This document shows positions 14,201 through 29,200 of a stretch of 64,000 nucleotides of DNA, in pieces. This DNA comes from Sinotaia quadrata (taxonomy: Eukaryota > Mollusca > Gastropoda > Architaenioglossa > Viviparidae). Positions within the stretch are counted from its first letter, which is position 1; every line of letters starts with the position of its first letter. The translations under genes and the position numbers were made by a program. The stretch is taken from contig CM054179.1 in the NCBI GenBank assembly GCA_028829895.1, forward strand, positions 114,333,721 to 114,397,720, given 5' to 3'. Under the pieces are notes generated by a model. That model worked only from the letters and a program-made list of their open reading frames with translations, was not told where the DNA came from and did not search any database.

Positions 14201-17200
14201 ATATATACTATATAGTGTAGTTTAAAATTAAATTGGTTTGAAATAGAGTAGGGTTGTTGCAAGAAAATAATTAGAATAATATGTATTGAAATGAGGGTCA
14301 AAGACATCCATGAGGGCTTATAACTAATATAAGACAAAATGTTGTGATCCTATTAGAGCAGGGGTCTCAAACTCATTTTACCTGGGGGCCGCTGGAAGTA
14401 GAGTCTGGGTGAAGCTGGGCCACATCATTATTCCCTGCTGCCAGAGACCTGGCAACGCTTCCTCTTACACAGCTCAGACACATTTGGCTTCAGGGAGGAA
14501 GCCACTGAGACCCTCAGTATGGCTTGAAGATGCTCATTAGTAAGTTTGGACCTGAATTTTGACTTTTGAAGTTCATGGTGGAGAAGAGCTTTTCACACAA
14601 ATAGGTGCTCCCAAAAAGGCACATGGTCCGCTTGAACATTCTGGAAAGTTCAGGGAAAATAAGTGGCAATTCTCTCAAAAACTGTCCAAGCTTGTCTGCT
14701 TTTCCACTCACCTCCCTGAACTTGGCTTTGGGTTCAGAATTACACTGTATGTCAATTAACTCCATTTGAAATTGAAGCACAGGAGGGGCATCTTCCACAT
14801 CGAAGGAGAAGGGGTCAGCAAATATTTGAAAGATGGTTCTGTGTTTCTTGAAATCTGCAAACCTGTGATCAAATTCTTCCTGCAGCTTTACAATGGCACC
14901 AACACGTGGTGAGTGGTGTGCCAGAATCCATGAGTGCCTTACATGCTGGGAAATGGCAGAGGTTTGTCTGAGAAAGCTGGGGTTTCCATAACATGAGTTT
15001 TGTGGAAAATGCTCTGACATTGTCATATGCTGCACTGACAAGCTGCCCCTGGCCTTGTAATTTCTTGTTCAGTACATTCAGCTCTTGTATGATATCAACA
15101 AGAAAAGCTAAGTCCATGAGCCATTTGGGATCACTTAGTACAGGAACAGCCATCCCATCCTTCTCCATGAAGGTTTTCACTTCTGCTCTCAACTCATAAA
15201 ACCTCTTCAAGACCTGTCCCCTGCTAAGCCAACGTACCTCGGTGTAGTAGAGCACATCCTCATATGCTGACTCTATTTCCTCTAAAAAGGCACGGAACTG
15301 CCGGTGCTTTAAGCCCCTGGATCTGATATGGTTGATGCATTTCACAATGTCAGACATCACATTGTCAAACTTCAGGCATTTGCTGCAAAGGGCTTGCTGA
15401 TGTATAATGCAGTGCAGAGCAGTGGCCTCTTCTACACCTTCTTCTTTCAATTTTCTTTGAACAAGTGCCACAACTCCATTTCTCTTCCCTGTCATTGATG
15501 GCGCTCCATCAGTTATTATTCCAGCAAAACTCTTCCATAGTAAGCCGGCATCTGCAATGGCATCACACAGCCGGTGGAATATCTCCTCAGCGGTGGTCTG
15601 GCCATGTATTGGAATCACTGTGAGCAACTCCTCCATCACTTCAAAATTGTCATCAACACCACGGACATATATTGCAAGCTGTGCAGTGTCAGTGACATCG
15701 GTGCTCTCATCAAGAGCGACTGAGTATGCATGGAAATGTTTAGCTTTCTCACTAAGTTGATCGTAAATGTTACCTGACAGGTCAGAAATGCGCTCTGCTA
15801 CTGTGTTGGCTGAGAGGCTTATGTTGCTAAACTGACTGTTCTTTTCTGGACAGACTATACTTGCAACCTGTAACATGCACGTTTTGATGAACTCACCATC
15901 TTTAAAATTAAATGGTTTACCTGCTTTAGCAATCATCTCACTCACCACATAGCTTTGACTGCCTCATCACTCTCTTTGCTTGCTTTCTTGAAAAAATCTT
16001 GTTGCCTCAGTAAACATGTTTTAAGTTTGGCAACTCGGTCCTCTCTCTCATCTCCCTGGTATTTTGCGTACTCCTCAGCATGTCTAGTTGAGTAATGACG
16101 TCTGATGTTGTACTCCTTGTGCACCGCAACTTTCTCTGTGCATATAAGACACGTCGGGATGTCCCTGTGCTCAACAAAAAAGTAGTCCATCTCACACTTC
16201 TCCTGAAATTGTGCTCATCGCCAACCTTTCTCTTCACAGCAGATTTTGAGTAAGACATGACTGGGGATGGGTTACAAAATAAAACAAAAACAAAGAAACG
16301 TATTTGCCCTGGGTGACAGGATGTATTTTCTCTCCACTCAATGGCAATCACGTTTCAAGTGACTAACTTTCAGCACGTTTTCCTACTTTGCGGCGTGTAG
16401 CAGTCTAACTCTCTCAGCCCAGTACAGGGTATATAAAGGTGCATATGAATTTATGGCGGGAAATCTATCAGTCAAGCATCGGCTTGGACACGACCTACTA
16501 TCGGCTATTGTTCGAAATATTACATAATAGGAGTGAGTTCCCTTCTGACTGTGAATACAGCGCATGCACCAGAGCATAGCGATTGCATCACTTTCGTGAA
16601 AACAGGTATCCAAAAATATTGGTTACGAATAAGACTGTGTCCACAAAAAGCTAAACATAACAATGCAAACTGATTACGGGTTAGGAGGTCAAGTATAATT
16701 TGCCTTGACTCCATTACATAGGCATACGATAAAACACATTCACTCAATTAGGAATCACGTCAGTGTTTCAAGTACTTTTTTTTTGTAATTCTTTTTATAT
16801 AATCTTTCTTTTTGTTGGTATATTGTTTATTTACTTTAATATTTTCTTATTTGTTTAAACATATTTATTTATTTAGATTGCTGTATTCCTTTATTTATTT
16901 ATTTTTCTGTTCTTCCTTTTCTGTTCTATCAGTCTGCTATTTTTTCTTCTTTGCTAAACCATTCACCTGTTTTTTCGACATGAAAATTCTCTTTTCTAAA
17001 CCACTCATCTGTGTGTAGGCCTTTAGGGTCTATAATCTATATAGAAGCTGCTTACTAGAGCTGGATGTTTTGAACTTTGCTAAACAGTAGCAATATGTAA
17101 CAGGCTTGGGGAAAGAAAGTCCCGAGCACGCTGGTTGTTATCCTGAGGTATGGTAGCCCACAGGTGACAAAAACTATAAAACTCCCAAGGTGTGTGAGAA

Positions 17201-20200
17201 AAACGTGCGGGCCGCACTATCATTAAACTTTGATATCAAGTGGGGGCCACAAAATATTGTCTCGCGGGCCGCAAATGGCCCGCAGGCCGCGAGTTTGAGA
17301 CCCCTGTATTAGAGTATTTATCTTGACATCTTCAGTCTATTTGCAACATGTTTGTTACTGATTGGTCATTCAAACTACATTTTCTAAATGTCAGATGCCA
17401 GTTTTATTGTTGTCTATGGTTAATAAATTATATTCTTTTGACGAGGATTGAAGACCTTTGTTCTATAAAATCCTCTATACAATGTTCACTTAGCTTATTG
17501 TAAAACTGAAATGGCTAAGTGCACCCACCCATCCCAATAAAATGCAAAAAATTATGTATCATTTTTTTTCAAACTGGTAACATAATCTGTTTAGTTAATT
17601 AATGACTTCATATCCACAATAAGAATAAAGAATTAAGAAAGTGGAGTAATTTACAGAGTTTTGCATGCTGTTTGATCCATTTACCTCTTCAATCTTTGGA
17701 GTAAATTAGTAAACTTTTCTTGATTTGCTATCATTAATAATATAGCTGAAGTTATACTTACATATATAGGAATCCTGTTTTCATCAAAATTTTTGCTCTT
17801 AATAAGAGTAAGAGTAGAAAAAATGGGCTGGTTTCTTCTGATACAATACAGCTGGCCTGAATAAAACCCCAGCTATCATTTTGTTATATGTTCACTAACT
17901 CGGTCACCTTTAGCCTAATGTTCCAGTTATGATTTTCTTTTCTTCATAATCATATGTTCTAGTTGTTGGTAACAAAATTCATTAGAACATTTTTTTTTCA
18001 ACTTTAACTTTAACTTATAAACATTATTAAATATTAAGTATGCTACCATTCTTTTTCCAACTCCAAGGGGATTCTAGTGGCAGTTAAGTCTCATTGCTAC
18101 TCTGAAAATAAACTGGCAGGTAACTTTTTCCTCTATGGGCAGCCATTATGTTCTCTATGGCAGCTGGATTGTTGCAACAGTATATACTCTAAATTCTATA
18201 ACTATTTTATGTTTGCTAAATACTGAAGGTTTATTTAGTGCATGAATTCTTTTGCAATTAAACTTTTTAAAGAGAAAGACTTAAAAAAATAAATGTTTCA
18301 TTTCACAAGAACTTCATTTTCTACATTTCACAAAAAATAAAAATAAGATAAAAAAGCAATCACTAAGTGATTCTGCCATGCCATTAGGTATGATTAAGAG
18401 AGGGTGAGTAGTGGTGTATGTTAGAACTAGAGGCAGTGATTCACTGATTGTCAATTAATTAGGCATGTGCAGTTTAAATGGATGGATTTATATGTAAACA
18501 AATAAAAAAAATATATATAAATGATGCATAGAGGGGGATGAATGTATATTAAGAGAAATACAGAAAATAGAAAATATATAGATAAATAAACACTCCTAGA
18601 AGTATTAAAGATTTCAAATCAGGAGTTTTAGTTCTTTTAATTTTGAATGTTTTATGATAGATTTAATATTTATATTCATAATTGATTACAAAAATTACGA
18701 ATGTTTTGTGAATAGATTTAATATTTATATTCATAATTGATTACAAAAATAAAGAATAAATAAACTGCTTTTAGTTAAAAAATAAGAAATTATTTTTGGC
18801 ACTAAGCAGTCATTTGTGTAATATTTAAATTTACTGAGTGTCACAGCATCAGTCCTCTCATTATTGTTCCTCAGTAATTGCTAATTCAATTCAAAAATTA
18901 TATCACATAATTTTATTTAGTGTATATTTATTACTTTTAAAGATATTTTTAAATTATGAAAAATGACTGACGAGATGTATTTAGGTGGCAAATGAATTGC
19001 AGTCTCAAAATTACACCATCAATGCTAGGCCCCTATTCAGTTCTTTCAAAATCAAATTGATTTAGGTAGAACCACCTATTTTTTCAATCTTTAGAAATTA
19101 ATTAAATATTTACCATATATTACATGATATAAGTTATAACTGTGAAAAGTATGATGGTGAAATAAGTCAATTTACCAAAAACTGGTTGCTTAATCTTTCA
19201 ATGTTTCATACTATTTTATTTTTTTTTACACAATTTTTAAAAATATGGGGGGGGGGGGAACACCACTTTTTACACATTTTTACATTTTGCCATTTTGCAT
19301 TCACCCTAAAATGGCTAAATTTAAAAACTGATTATTGGTCGGGGCTAAATTTTTGCATACCTTATGTATCCAATGCTAGCAAGTAGCATTGAGTGATTGA
19401 CATTGAAACTTGTTTTGTTTTTAAAATTTAAGGCAACAGAAAAAAGCTTTTTTTAGCTATAGATTCTCATAAGTGAAAAAAAAAATCAAAAATTGTGCAA
19501 TGGCACTTTGATCCAAGACTGAATATGAATGATTTTTAATGCCTTTTTGCTTATTTTGAGTTCCATTTGACTTGTTTAAGTATTTTTTATGATTCTTTTT
19601 AATTTTAAAAAGGGGCTGGAGGAGTGATTGAAACCGAGTGGCAGGTTGATTATGAACATCTACGCATCAGATAAATTCAATAGTTGTAAACTAAATTAAC
19701 CTTAACAATAATTTAAACAATTACGAACTCTAAAAAGATGCCATGGAGGGGCATAGCCTAAAAAAACTAAATAATTATTGCGTATTTGAGGCTGTTACTG
19801 TTGCTATCATTATGATCAATAAAAATGGTTGTCATTTGTGAGCCATCATAATTTAGTTAATAAATCAGTTTATTGTGGAAAGAAATGATCTAGGATTATG
19901 TGTGGCCATTGTCTGACAGAGATTATCAAAACTTTTAATAAAAAACTAAAGCAGAAATTATAAATAATGATTTTTAGTAGGCCTATACTTGTCTACTCTC
20001 ACTCACGTCTTTGATGATCTTGATCGCATTAATGTCTGTATGGTTATAGATATATTTTCGACAAATAGCCTTAAAAGATCATCCATATAATTAATTAAAA
20101 CCTTTTAACAACTGCAAGAGCTATAGTTAATTAAGCTTAGTGAATTATCAACGCAGCAATGAAACAAGCACAGTTGGCAACTCCATGACCACGTCATTCC

Positions 20201-23200
20201 TTGTTTATTTTTAGGCCTATGTTTACTTCGCGCACGCTTGGGGTTCACACTTTTCCCCTCCGTGGAACCGATATATACAATTTTAAAGAAGATATTTTCT
20301 ACTTTCTAATATAAAAAATTATACTTTGAAAACTTACCCTGAGAAAAAAAAGTAAGTCAAAGAGGGTTTTTTTCAATCAACATTTACTGATTTAGGTACA
20401 GTAATAATAATATAGATTCGTAATTAGCATGGTTACATTCTACATTCATTTTGCCTTATTTTGATGAAATTCCATTCTTATTGGACAACCTTAGCAGAAT
20501 CCCTGTTACTGTTAGTATTTGCAAGTAAACATGGAGATTGAGAAAAGGGTCACTGCCATCGAAACTCACCAACCATAGAAAATTTAATTCAATTGTGTGT
20601 GCTTCCACTCACTCTCACACAAATACAAAATACATCAATGAAAGATTAGAAAAATAGAAGATAGTTTTATTCAATAAAATATTTCATATGCATGATAATT
20701 GATATGTATGGAACATGAACACAACACTTGTATTTGTAACAAAAGGATATTTTTTTCAGAATAGCTATCCTCTACTGTCATATACTGATATAGAGGCTGG
20801 TTATACCATTGATTTTTATTTTCAGATTTGGTAATTTCTTTTATGAATATCCATTAATAAATTATTATAATTTATATAGAGGCACTTTTATCAATGGCCA
20901 TTGACTGTACTTCTACTCAACTTGGTAGCAGCATTCAGTCAGGTAACAGTCATCGTCATTTTTAGGTAGCTGAATCAGTATACTTTTTCATCACTTTCTG
21001 TGTTCAAAATAGAAAGTGTTTCTAATAATTAACGTATTTAATTAATTTTTAAATCTAGGTTTGGTTTGCACTATTTGCTAGAGCATTAAATGTGAAACAT
21101 AATAATAACTAAAGATATATTTAAAATATTTTTACAGGTGAAAGTGCCATATTAACAATTATCCCAGAGTCACTGAGTATTACCAATAACACAGGAAACT
21201 CAGTTAGCGTGACTGTGAAATGTTCACCTGGAAATAATGGCTATTTGAACAGCTTAATATTAAATCGAAATCTTACCGCCAATCCCACCAATGAAATACG
21301 CATGGCAGCAGCAGTTCGACCGGATGATAATGTTCAGACGATTACAACCATACCAGGTGCAACTGCCTCTGGAAGTCTTACTGAGGGTTTCATCATGGTC
21401 ACCATGACACGGGTGTCTTGCAATGATGCCGGCACGTACAGGTGTAAAGCTAATTATAGGCCTGAAGGTACCCTTGATACTGAGATAACTGTTGAAGATA
21501 AAAATTTCACTGTCCAAGGTAAATTACATTAAAGAATGTTTCCAAACCTTTCATATCTTTAAATTAATGTAATGTTCAGATTTTATGTCTGGATAATTTT
21601 CTGTTAAATAGACAATTTTTTTGACACTGTTACAAAGTAGCTACTGGCTGTGTTCTTTCATTTGTAGGAATATTGTCTCTTTCCATAATAACATGATGAT
21701 GCATTATACTTATTTATTTTTAAAAATATTACAGAAGACTTATGATTTTAACTTTTAACTGTTGCTTTTTGAAATTTAATTCTTTTTTCCTATTTGCTAT
21801 TCTAATTTTACCTTAAGTATAATCTGTTATAAACTATGTCTATCATGTATAAGTCTTCCCCTCTTTTACTGTTTTCTCCATCTCTATTTTCATACTCTTT
21901 GAAGCCTATTGCTTATACATCCTCTCTGATATCTGCATGGGCTTTAGATACCTTGATTTTTTTTTTAAACATAAGGCCAAGTTTACTTAATTATTCATTA
22001 TATTTACTTTAATTATTTATCATATCACTGCCTGAACTCCATTAAATTGTCTACTTTTGTTCTTTCATACTCATAACCTTGACTTCATAGCTATTTCACA
22101 TCAACACCTATCTATAATCTTATTAAAATAGTAGCAGATAGTGAGATACATTACAACAGACTGACATTGAAAAACTTCTATTATTCACATCTTCTTAGAT
22201 TCCTTGTGAATTCAGAGAATTGTTCTATTCCAACCATATCAGCAGTTTTGAAGCAAGCAGTAAAAAATTAGTATAGTTTATTTTAATTATCTTTCAAGAT
22301 AATAAATAATATAATTTCATTCAAAGTTTCTGAAATTATTCTGAATTTGAGGACTTGTGTATTGAGCATTTCTGGCATAGTTCAATCATATCACAAAATG
22401 TTATTGTTAATAATTCTTAGTGTCATCCAAATCAGTATTTCAAAATCTCTTATTCTTATCCCATTAGAGGTAATCCCTGGATGGCCGCACAGTTTTACTG
22501 TCCCAATTATTGTCTTTGTTTTTGTTTAGTTTCTTGTTTCTTTTGTTGGTCCATTAATAAATTAACAGATTCTCTGTTGTTTTTTCTCAGTGGTACCTAT
22601 TACATTATCTGTTTCCCAGTATTCTTTTTACAATGAATTTTGAAAAATTCCACAGCTATATTCATATTTGAAATGGTGTTACTGTTAGGCACAGTTTTAA
22701 TCATTTTTGTCTACCAGAAAAACTAACAGCCTTTGAAAAAATACCATAAAATTTGCAATATGCACACCATTGTTTTGAGATGGATATGAAAAACAGTTCC
22801 TTTATAAAAACCACTATGAGTGAAATTTCTGTGTCCTATTCAAAACTGTACAAGGGAATACATACTTTCTAGAACCCAACCATTCTTTAATGTGGAATAT
22901 TTTTCTTTACATTAAATTTAATGTCCTTTCTAGTAACTGGTATACTAGTTACTACTTGGGGTGACTTGTAGTTGTACTTATACAATTAGTTCAAAAGCAT
23001 TTCCAGTCTGCACACTAATTCACTTTCAAGTACTGATACATAAGATTTATGGGTTTATGAGGCGATAACCTGACATTTTTAAATCATGTATTTCTTTTCA
23101 GGTTCGCCAGCCCCCAGCAGATAACTGCATCTAAAATATTACAGCACACAGCAATGATGCTTACATTATAATTATGACACTGATTTGTACTTAACATTTA

Positions 23201-26200
23201 ACAGCTGTATTGACAGAGATGCATGAGACTAGAGAACGATTAACAATAAAATTTGATTATAAGAATCTTGGGAGAAAATAAAGAAAGATGATAATATAGG
23301 GTTTAAGTGAAGATAGTCTTTTCTTCAATGATTGGATTTATCTACTTTCTTCGTCTGATATACTTCTGATCTAAATTAAATGTTCATAAACAAAATGTTC
23401 TTATTAAGACGAGGTCTGCTACTTTCTCATTTAACAATCAACTCAACTTTCTTGTTGTTATGTCGTATTGAAGCTGTTTTGCACACAGTGCATGTCACTG
23501 TCACTCCTTTCCATAGCAGCCAAGAACCACACAAACTGTGCAGGTCACTTGTACATCAGAACCCTAAGTAAAATATATAATGTTGTCATTTCCTAAGTTC
23601 CTTCTCCAAAACTATCAAGGCTTATCCCATTTACATTTACATTTTACCAATCTCTGATAAAATGTCTTTAAATTTAAAATACTACAAATTCAAAATAAAG
23701 AATACAATTTAAATTCTACTTCCAAAGTTCCATACAAATGATACATTCACACATTTACCTTCAAAAAGGATTACTAAAACATTGACCTCACCCAGCCATT
23801 CCAGGGACACCCCCTTCCTGTTTCTGTATTTTGATAGCTGTTTTACCTCAAGCTGGAGCTTACGTTGATCATTTCATCCTCAAACCTGATCTGCTCTGGA
23901 GTTCACAGCCTCACACTTATGTTCAAGGTGGAAGGTTGGTGGATAGAGGTGAAGAAGGTTACACCAGTTTGGCACACCCTCATTTGCCCTCTGTTACTGA
24001 TTCAATAGTATTAAAGGTTTATACATGTGATCCCTCCCCGCTTCCCATGTTATTTTTTAAATTTTTGTTGACCACACAATTTTGACCACTTGGCACAAAG
24101 TCAGCATAGGTTCTCATTTTCATTCCTCTCATTTTCATTCATCTTCTCATTTTCACTCCTCTCCTCGTTTTGAAATTGCAACCCTAACTGAAATGTCATT
24201 TTATGACATCTGTTTAGTTTGAAATGTCAGTGTTTTTTTCTTTCTCTAGCTGAAATCCTTTAAATTAGATGTTGTTACAATTGAATTATAATTTCCATTT
24301 TCGGTGTTGGTATCATCCATCTGACTATGATCATTTATCCAGAAGTTTCTGCCGTAGAAATAGGCAGAAGCAACTCATTGATCCACCAATAGAATCAATT
24401 GTCCATCATTTTAATTCCTAAATACTTCTTAACTTTCTTTAACATAAGAGTTCATCGAGATTGCTATATTGTGGCTAATCAAGTGCAAAATTAAATAGCT
24501 GAACATGTATATTTCCTGTTTAAAAAAATATGTTCCTGTCTGTTTAAATAAATTGTTATTTTTATAGTACTATTTTTGTAGTTGTACAAAGTCTACCCAA
24601 ATAATCTCACTGGTTGAAGCATTTCACATAACACACCTCTTTGGTTTGCTGGTTTAAAAAACATATTTGCTAGAATTTTACTTTCTTTTGAAAATTGAAG
24701 GTTTATCCAGCTTCCTTGATAATCTGAAATCCTCTTTTTCTAGTTCTGCCAGGTCAAATAACTCTAACTGCCGATCCTCAGAATATATATGAACTGAACA
24801 GAACCTTGACGATGACTTGCAATGGTCAAGTTGGCAGTATCACTAGTGGAACACAGGTAAAACAATGCATATTTTTAGTAATTATCTCATCACTTTAAAA
24901 ATACATGTAAATCTGTGTATAGAAATAAACCAGAATTCTTGGTGACATTTTGTTATTGACAAGTGTGTGCCATACAATACAACATAAATTTATTGCCTTT
25001 TAAAATTTAAATATTGTCATTATAAATTATTTTTAAAATTTTAATTTTAACAATATCATTGAATTCTTCTGTACCAAGTTTTATTAAGAGTTCATCCTGA
25101 GAAAAAATGTTTCTTGTTTTGTATGGTAATCTGACTTAATTGTGTGTTGACAGGACATGCTCTCCCTTTCCTTCGAGAATATCAATTTTAAGTTGTGACA
25201 TAGCACATAAAAAATATTCTTGAGTTATATAATTATGTGTATTTACGAAAAGCATAGACACTATTGCTTTCAGAAAATACTAATCATTTAAACTGAAATT
25301 CATAATAATTGCATATGGGTATGCTGATCAGTTTTAAATAAAAGTGGACTGAACACTAATCCCATACAGCATAAAAATAGATTCATTGTTATATTTTTGT
25401 TTTTAAAAAATAAGTGTCTTTATTAAAAATTATGGAATGCAGGTATCTGATTAACCTAATAATGATTTGGCAAAAAAAAAAATCAGAATAGCTAAACTGA
25501 ACAAAACTGAATAAACAAGGACTCGATCCAAGAGAGCATGAATCAAAAACATTTCAAATTAAATGAAGGCATTTAAGTTATTTATTAAAAATAATTAGCA
25601 GTTTGTGGTGTGAATGCCAACTACATCTACATCATGTATTTCTCTTCAACTGATATAGTATATAACTATAAGGTGTACAATGCTTAGCCATCTCATAACT
25701 TTATTAACAGATAACAATTTTTTTATTGCTTGTTAAAACTGATTAAAGGCAAAGTATTTTTATTAAAGTATGCTGCTGTAGTTAACAGTCACATTGTACA
25801 AATAAATCCTAACTTTAAAATTAAAGAAACTAAAGGATACACAATATACATACTCTGGTGCACTTTACATACTAAGGTGTGACTGATAAAGTTGTGTGAT
25901 TTGCTCTGACTTCTCATCATAGATTTTCTGCCATATCTGTGTTGCTTCCATTATTAATATTACTTCACTGTAGTTATTGAAAGTCATAAAAGAACTTTGG
26001 ATGAACTCTGAACAGAAATTTGCTAATAATTTTGTTGAGATGGACTAAACAGTAGCTTTGAGTATCTCTTCAGAGTACTGCCATTATTATCACAACTTAG
26101 TATGATTGAAATTGTACATTTTAATAATTTGAAACTCAAGTTACATAATAACTATTTTTTTAAATTTTGGATGTATAAAGTTTGATCTGGCTTATATTAT

Positions 26201-29200
26201 TATTCCAAACATTTTTTTCAGAATCATTACTAATAATTTTAAAGTATATAGACAGATAGAACTTTTTCTGCTGATTTCAATTATACTAAAATCCATTTGT
26301 AACTCTGAACCAATGTTTTGAATTTTTCAGTTTTTAATTTTTTGCAAACTTTTATGCTCAAAAATGAAATTGTTCAAATAGCTCACTTTTAAAGTCCACA
26401 AAATGAAGAAATGATAAACAATATAGTTCCAACTCTCCACATAAATAATATCCAACATACAAATATAGCTGAATTTTTTAAAGAGTCTGTGCAATGTTAT
26501 TTTCAAATATACTGTCAGTAAAAATTAGCAATTTATTCATTTTCTGGTTAGAAAAAGCTCTAACGCAGTTAACACAAAATGGACAAAATTGCTTTAAATG
26601 TTAAAACTGTAATAACTCTGCTTGTAATTGAGCTACAGACATGCTTTTGGTACCATTGGATTCAGTTTGGAAAGATCTATATTAAGACTGCACTCACCAC
26701 AATAAAGAAATCTTCATATTTTAACACACTCTCACAGTCAGACATTTGCCAATTGTTCATCTAATTTAATGCTTTTTCAGATCAATGATTCTAGTGTACT
26801 CTAGCTTTGTACCACAAGGAATGTTCTTATATGCTATACGCACACAATTATATGCTTTCCACAACAGCATATTTCATGTTGTCATGCTTGACCTAAATAA
26901 GCAATGTAATCTGTTGGTAGACTGTTATTCCACAATCTGCCTTCACTGGATACCGACAGAATTTCATAGCTGCAATAAAAGACAGCCATTTATTACCCCT
27001 ACTTCATCTTTTCTCAGCCAGTCTTTCCACTGACATGCTTAAAAAAAATATTTGTACCTTATAAATCTTTCCCCTATTGAATGGTACAATACTTAAGGTG
27101 GCACACCTAGCTCAAAAGACATGAAAAATTGAAAAAAATCAACAACAACAAAATTTATTGGTCTTTTCTGATAGAAATATGGCTAAAGATTTTGAAACTG
27201 CTTTGATTTTTTGACAAATCACAATAGTTTTGAAGATATTTTCAATCAAAGATGGGGGGATACTATGGGAGATGTTTATGGTTAAAAAGTTAACTGAAAA
27301 TCAGTTGTTAATTTAGGTTTTTGCAAGATATCTAAAAAAAACTATTAAAGATATCTGCACAGAATTTTGAACACAGTTTAAGGACAACATAAGCTAGCTT
27401 CTAAACCTCTAACTTTTTTGACTATAGTGTTTATATGGAATTATAATTAATTAAATATTTTTTTAAAAATTATTATTTAAATAAAACATGTGCTCCATTA
27501 GCTGAATGATTTCTATGCATTAGCCAGAGGCCCAGAAGCCAGATATTACAGTATATTAAGTGACTACCAAATATTTTGGCTATATATTTTAATTTTTTCT
27601 CACAATCTTGTTTCGGAAAATATGTTTATAAAAGAAATATAAAACTCAAAATTCTTCATCCAATACTACTACTTCTAAATACTATATCAAATTCAATAGT
27701 TTAAAAGAAAACAATATCATTCAACTTGCAAGTCCTTTTCAACATAGTCACATCAACATTAAAACTAATTTTAGAATAACTCTTCATTGATCAAACGTAG
27801 ATTTAAGTTTAAAGCTTATTTTTGATTTGATGTTTAATTCTTAAGTAAAATTCTAATCTTTAGTTTTAGGTTTTATGTGCTCTGAGATTCTTTCCCTAAT
27901 TAGTATTTTTCTATTCACATAGTTATTGTCACTTTTTCCTCGTGCTGGGGGTTTTGACGATACACAAAACACCGTTGACGTCTCAATACGTGGTTCGCTC
28001 TGGAACCCAAAGTACAGCTGTCCCGCTGCTACAGTCTCATTCTCTTGCTATGCTTCTCGTTAGGCCTATTTCTCAACTCTTGTTACGTTTTCTCATTACG
28101 TCTCATTTCATTTCTAATCTCTTCTCATCTCATTACGTTTCTCATTTCTTCCCACCTCTTAACAGTCATCCTTGCCGTTATGCTGCGACATGCCTCCATG
28201 GTCGCCTACTGCCTATCTGTGATATCTCCCAGTACTGTAATGCTAAACTTCCACCAGTCTATCCTTCTACTGCCTGGAAAATAGCCGATCACCCATGGTC
28301 TTTGCACAGTCTTTTGAAAACCTGAGATGACTGTCCATTCTTGATTTGTTGACAGCTCTTACAGCACGCCATAAGAATACAGCTGGGTAGACATCTGGCA
28401 CTCTATCACAGTGTCCAACAGTACTCTTAACTGGTTGCCAGCCAGTTATGTAGAGTCACTTGATATGAGGCAGGGAGAAACTCTGCCAAACACTACATTC
28501 TTTGTGTTTCTCACTGTTTCTGTCATCCCCTTTTATACACACAGTCCTTATACATAATTTTCACTGAGCTAGCTAGAAAACATCCCCTCTCAGCACACGG
28601 CACCCCCATCCAATGTTGCACGTAGTCTCGAATCTTGTTGATGCACTTTCTCATTAGTGCATGGTGTCAAATTCAAATTTACACTTCTAGTGTTGACATA
28701 AATTTCCTATTACCTATCTAACTCAGAGCACAGAACTTACCTCACAGCACCCCTTATTTTTAATTTATTTTTAAAACTATGATATCACAGTAACTCATCA
28801 CCTGGCAAGCAAAGAAAGGGTTGTGTACACACAGACGGTCACATATGACTATAACAATATAAATCTCAACTTTCAAATAACTCAAAATTCTACTTCAACA
28901 AACAGTTTCACAATAACAATATCTAACCTTAGACAGTATTACTATCAAAATTTTATTGTAGTGATTTTTTAAAAACATTTTGCATCCCAAAACTCAGATC
29001 CAGTTTTCTAACAGAGAAAGTATCTCTATGACCTATCATGTTTCACATACATGACACAAATTATTATTTGGGCATTGTTGACAGCAGAGAGGTGAATGCT
29101 TACATCCTCGAAAAATCAATCACATTTTTCCATCTACCGGCACAAACTATTATCAAAATTTATCTCTTTCTTAACTAACATTTCCACACTTAGGTTTTAC

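Noticed and set aside
14559..15760. Plus-strand open frames within the hAT element
   Set aside because: They are antisense shadows of the transposase, which has clear motifs on the minus strand.
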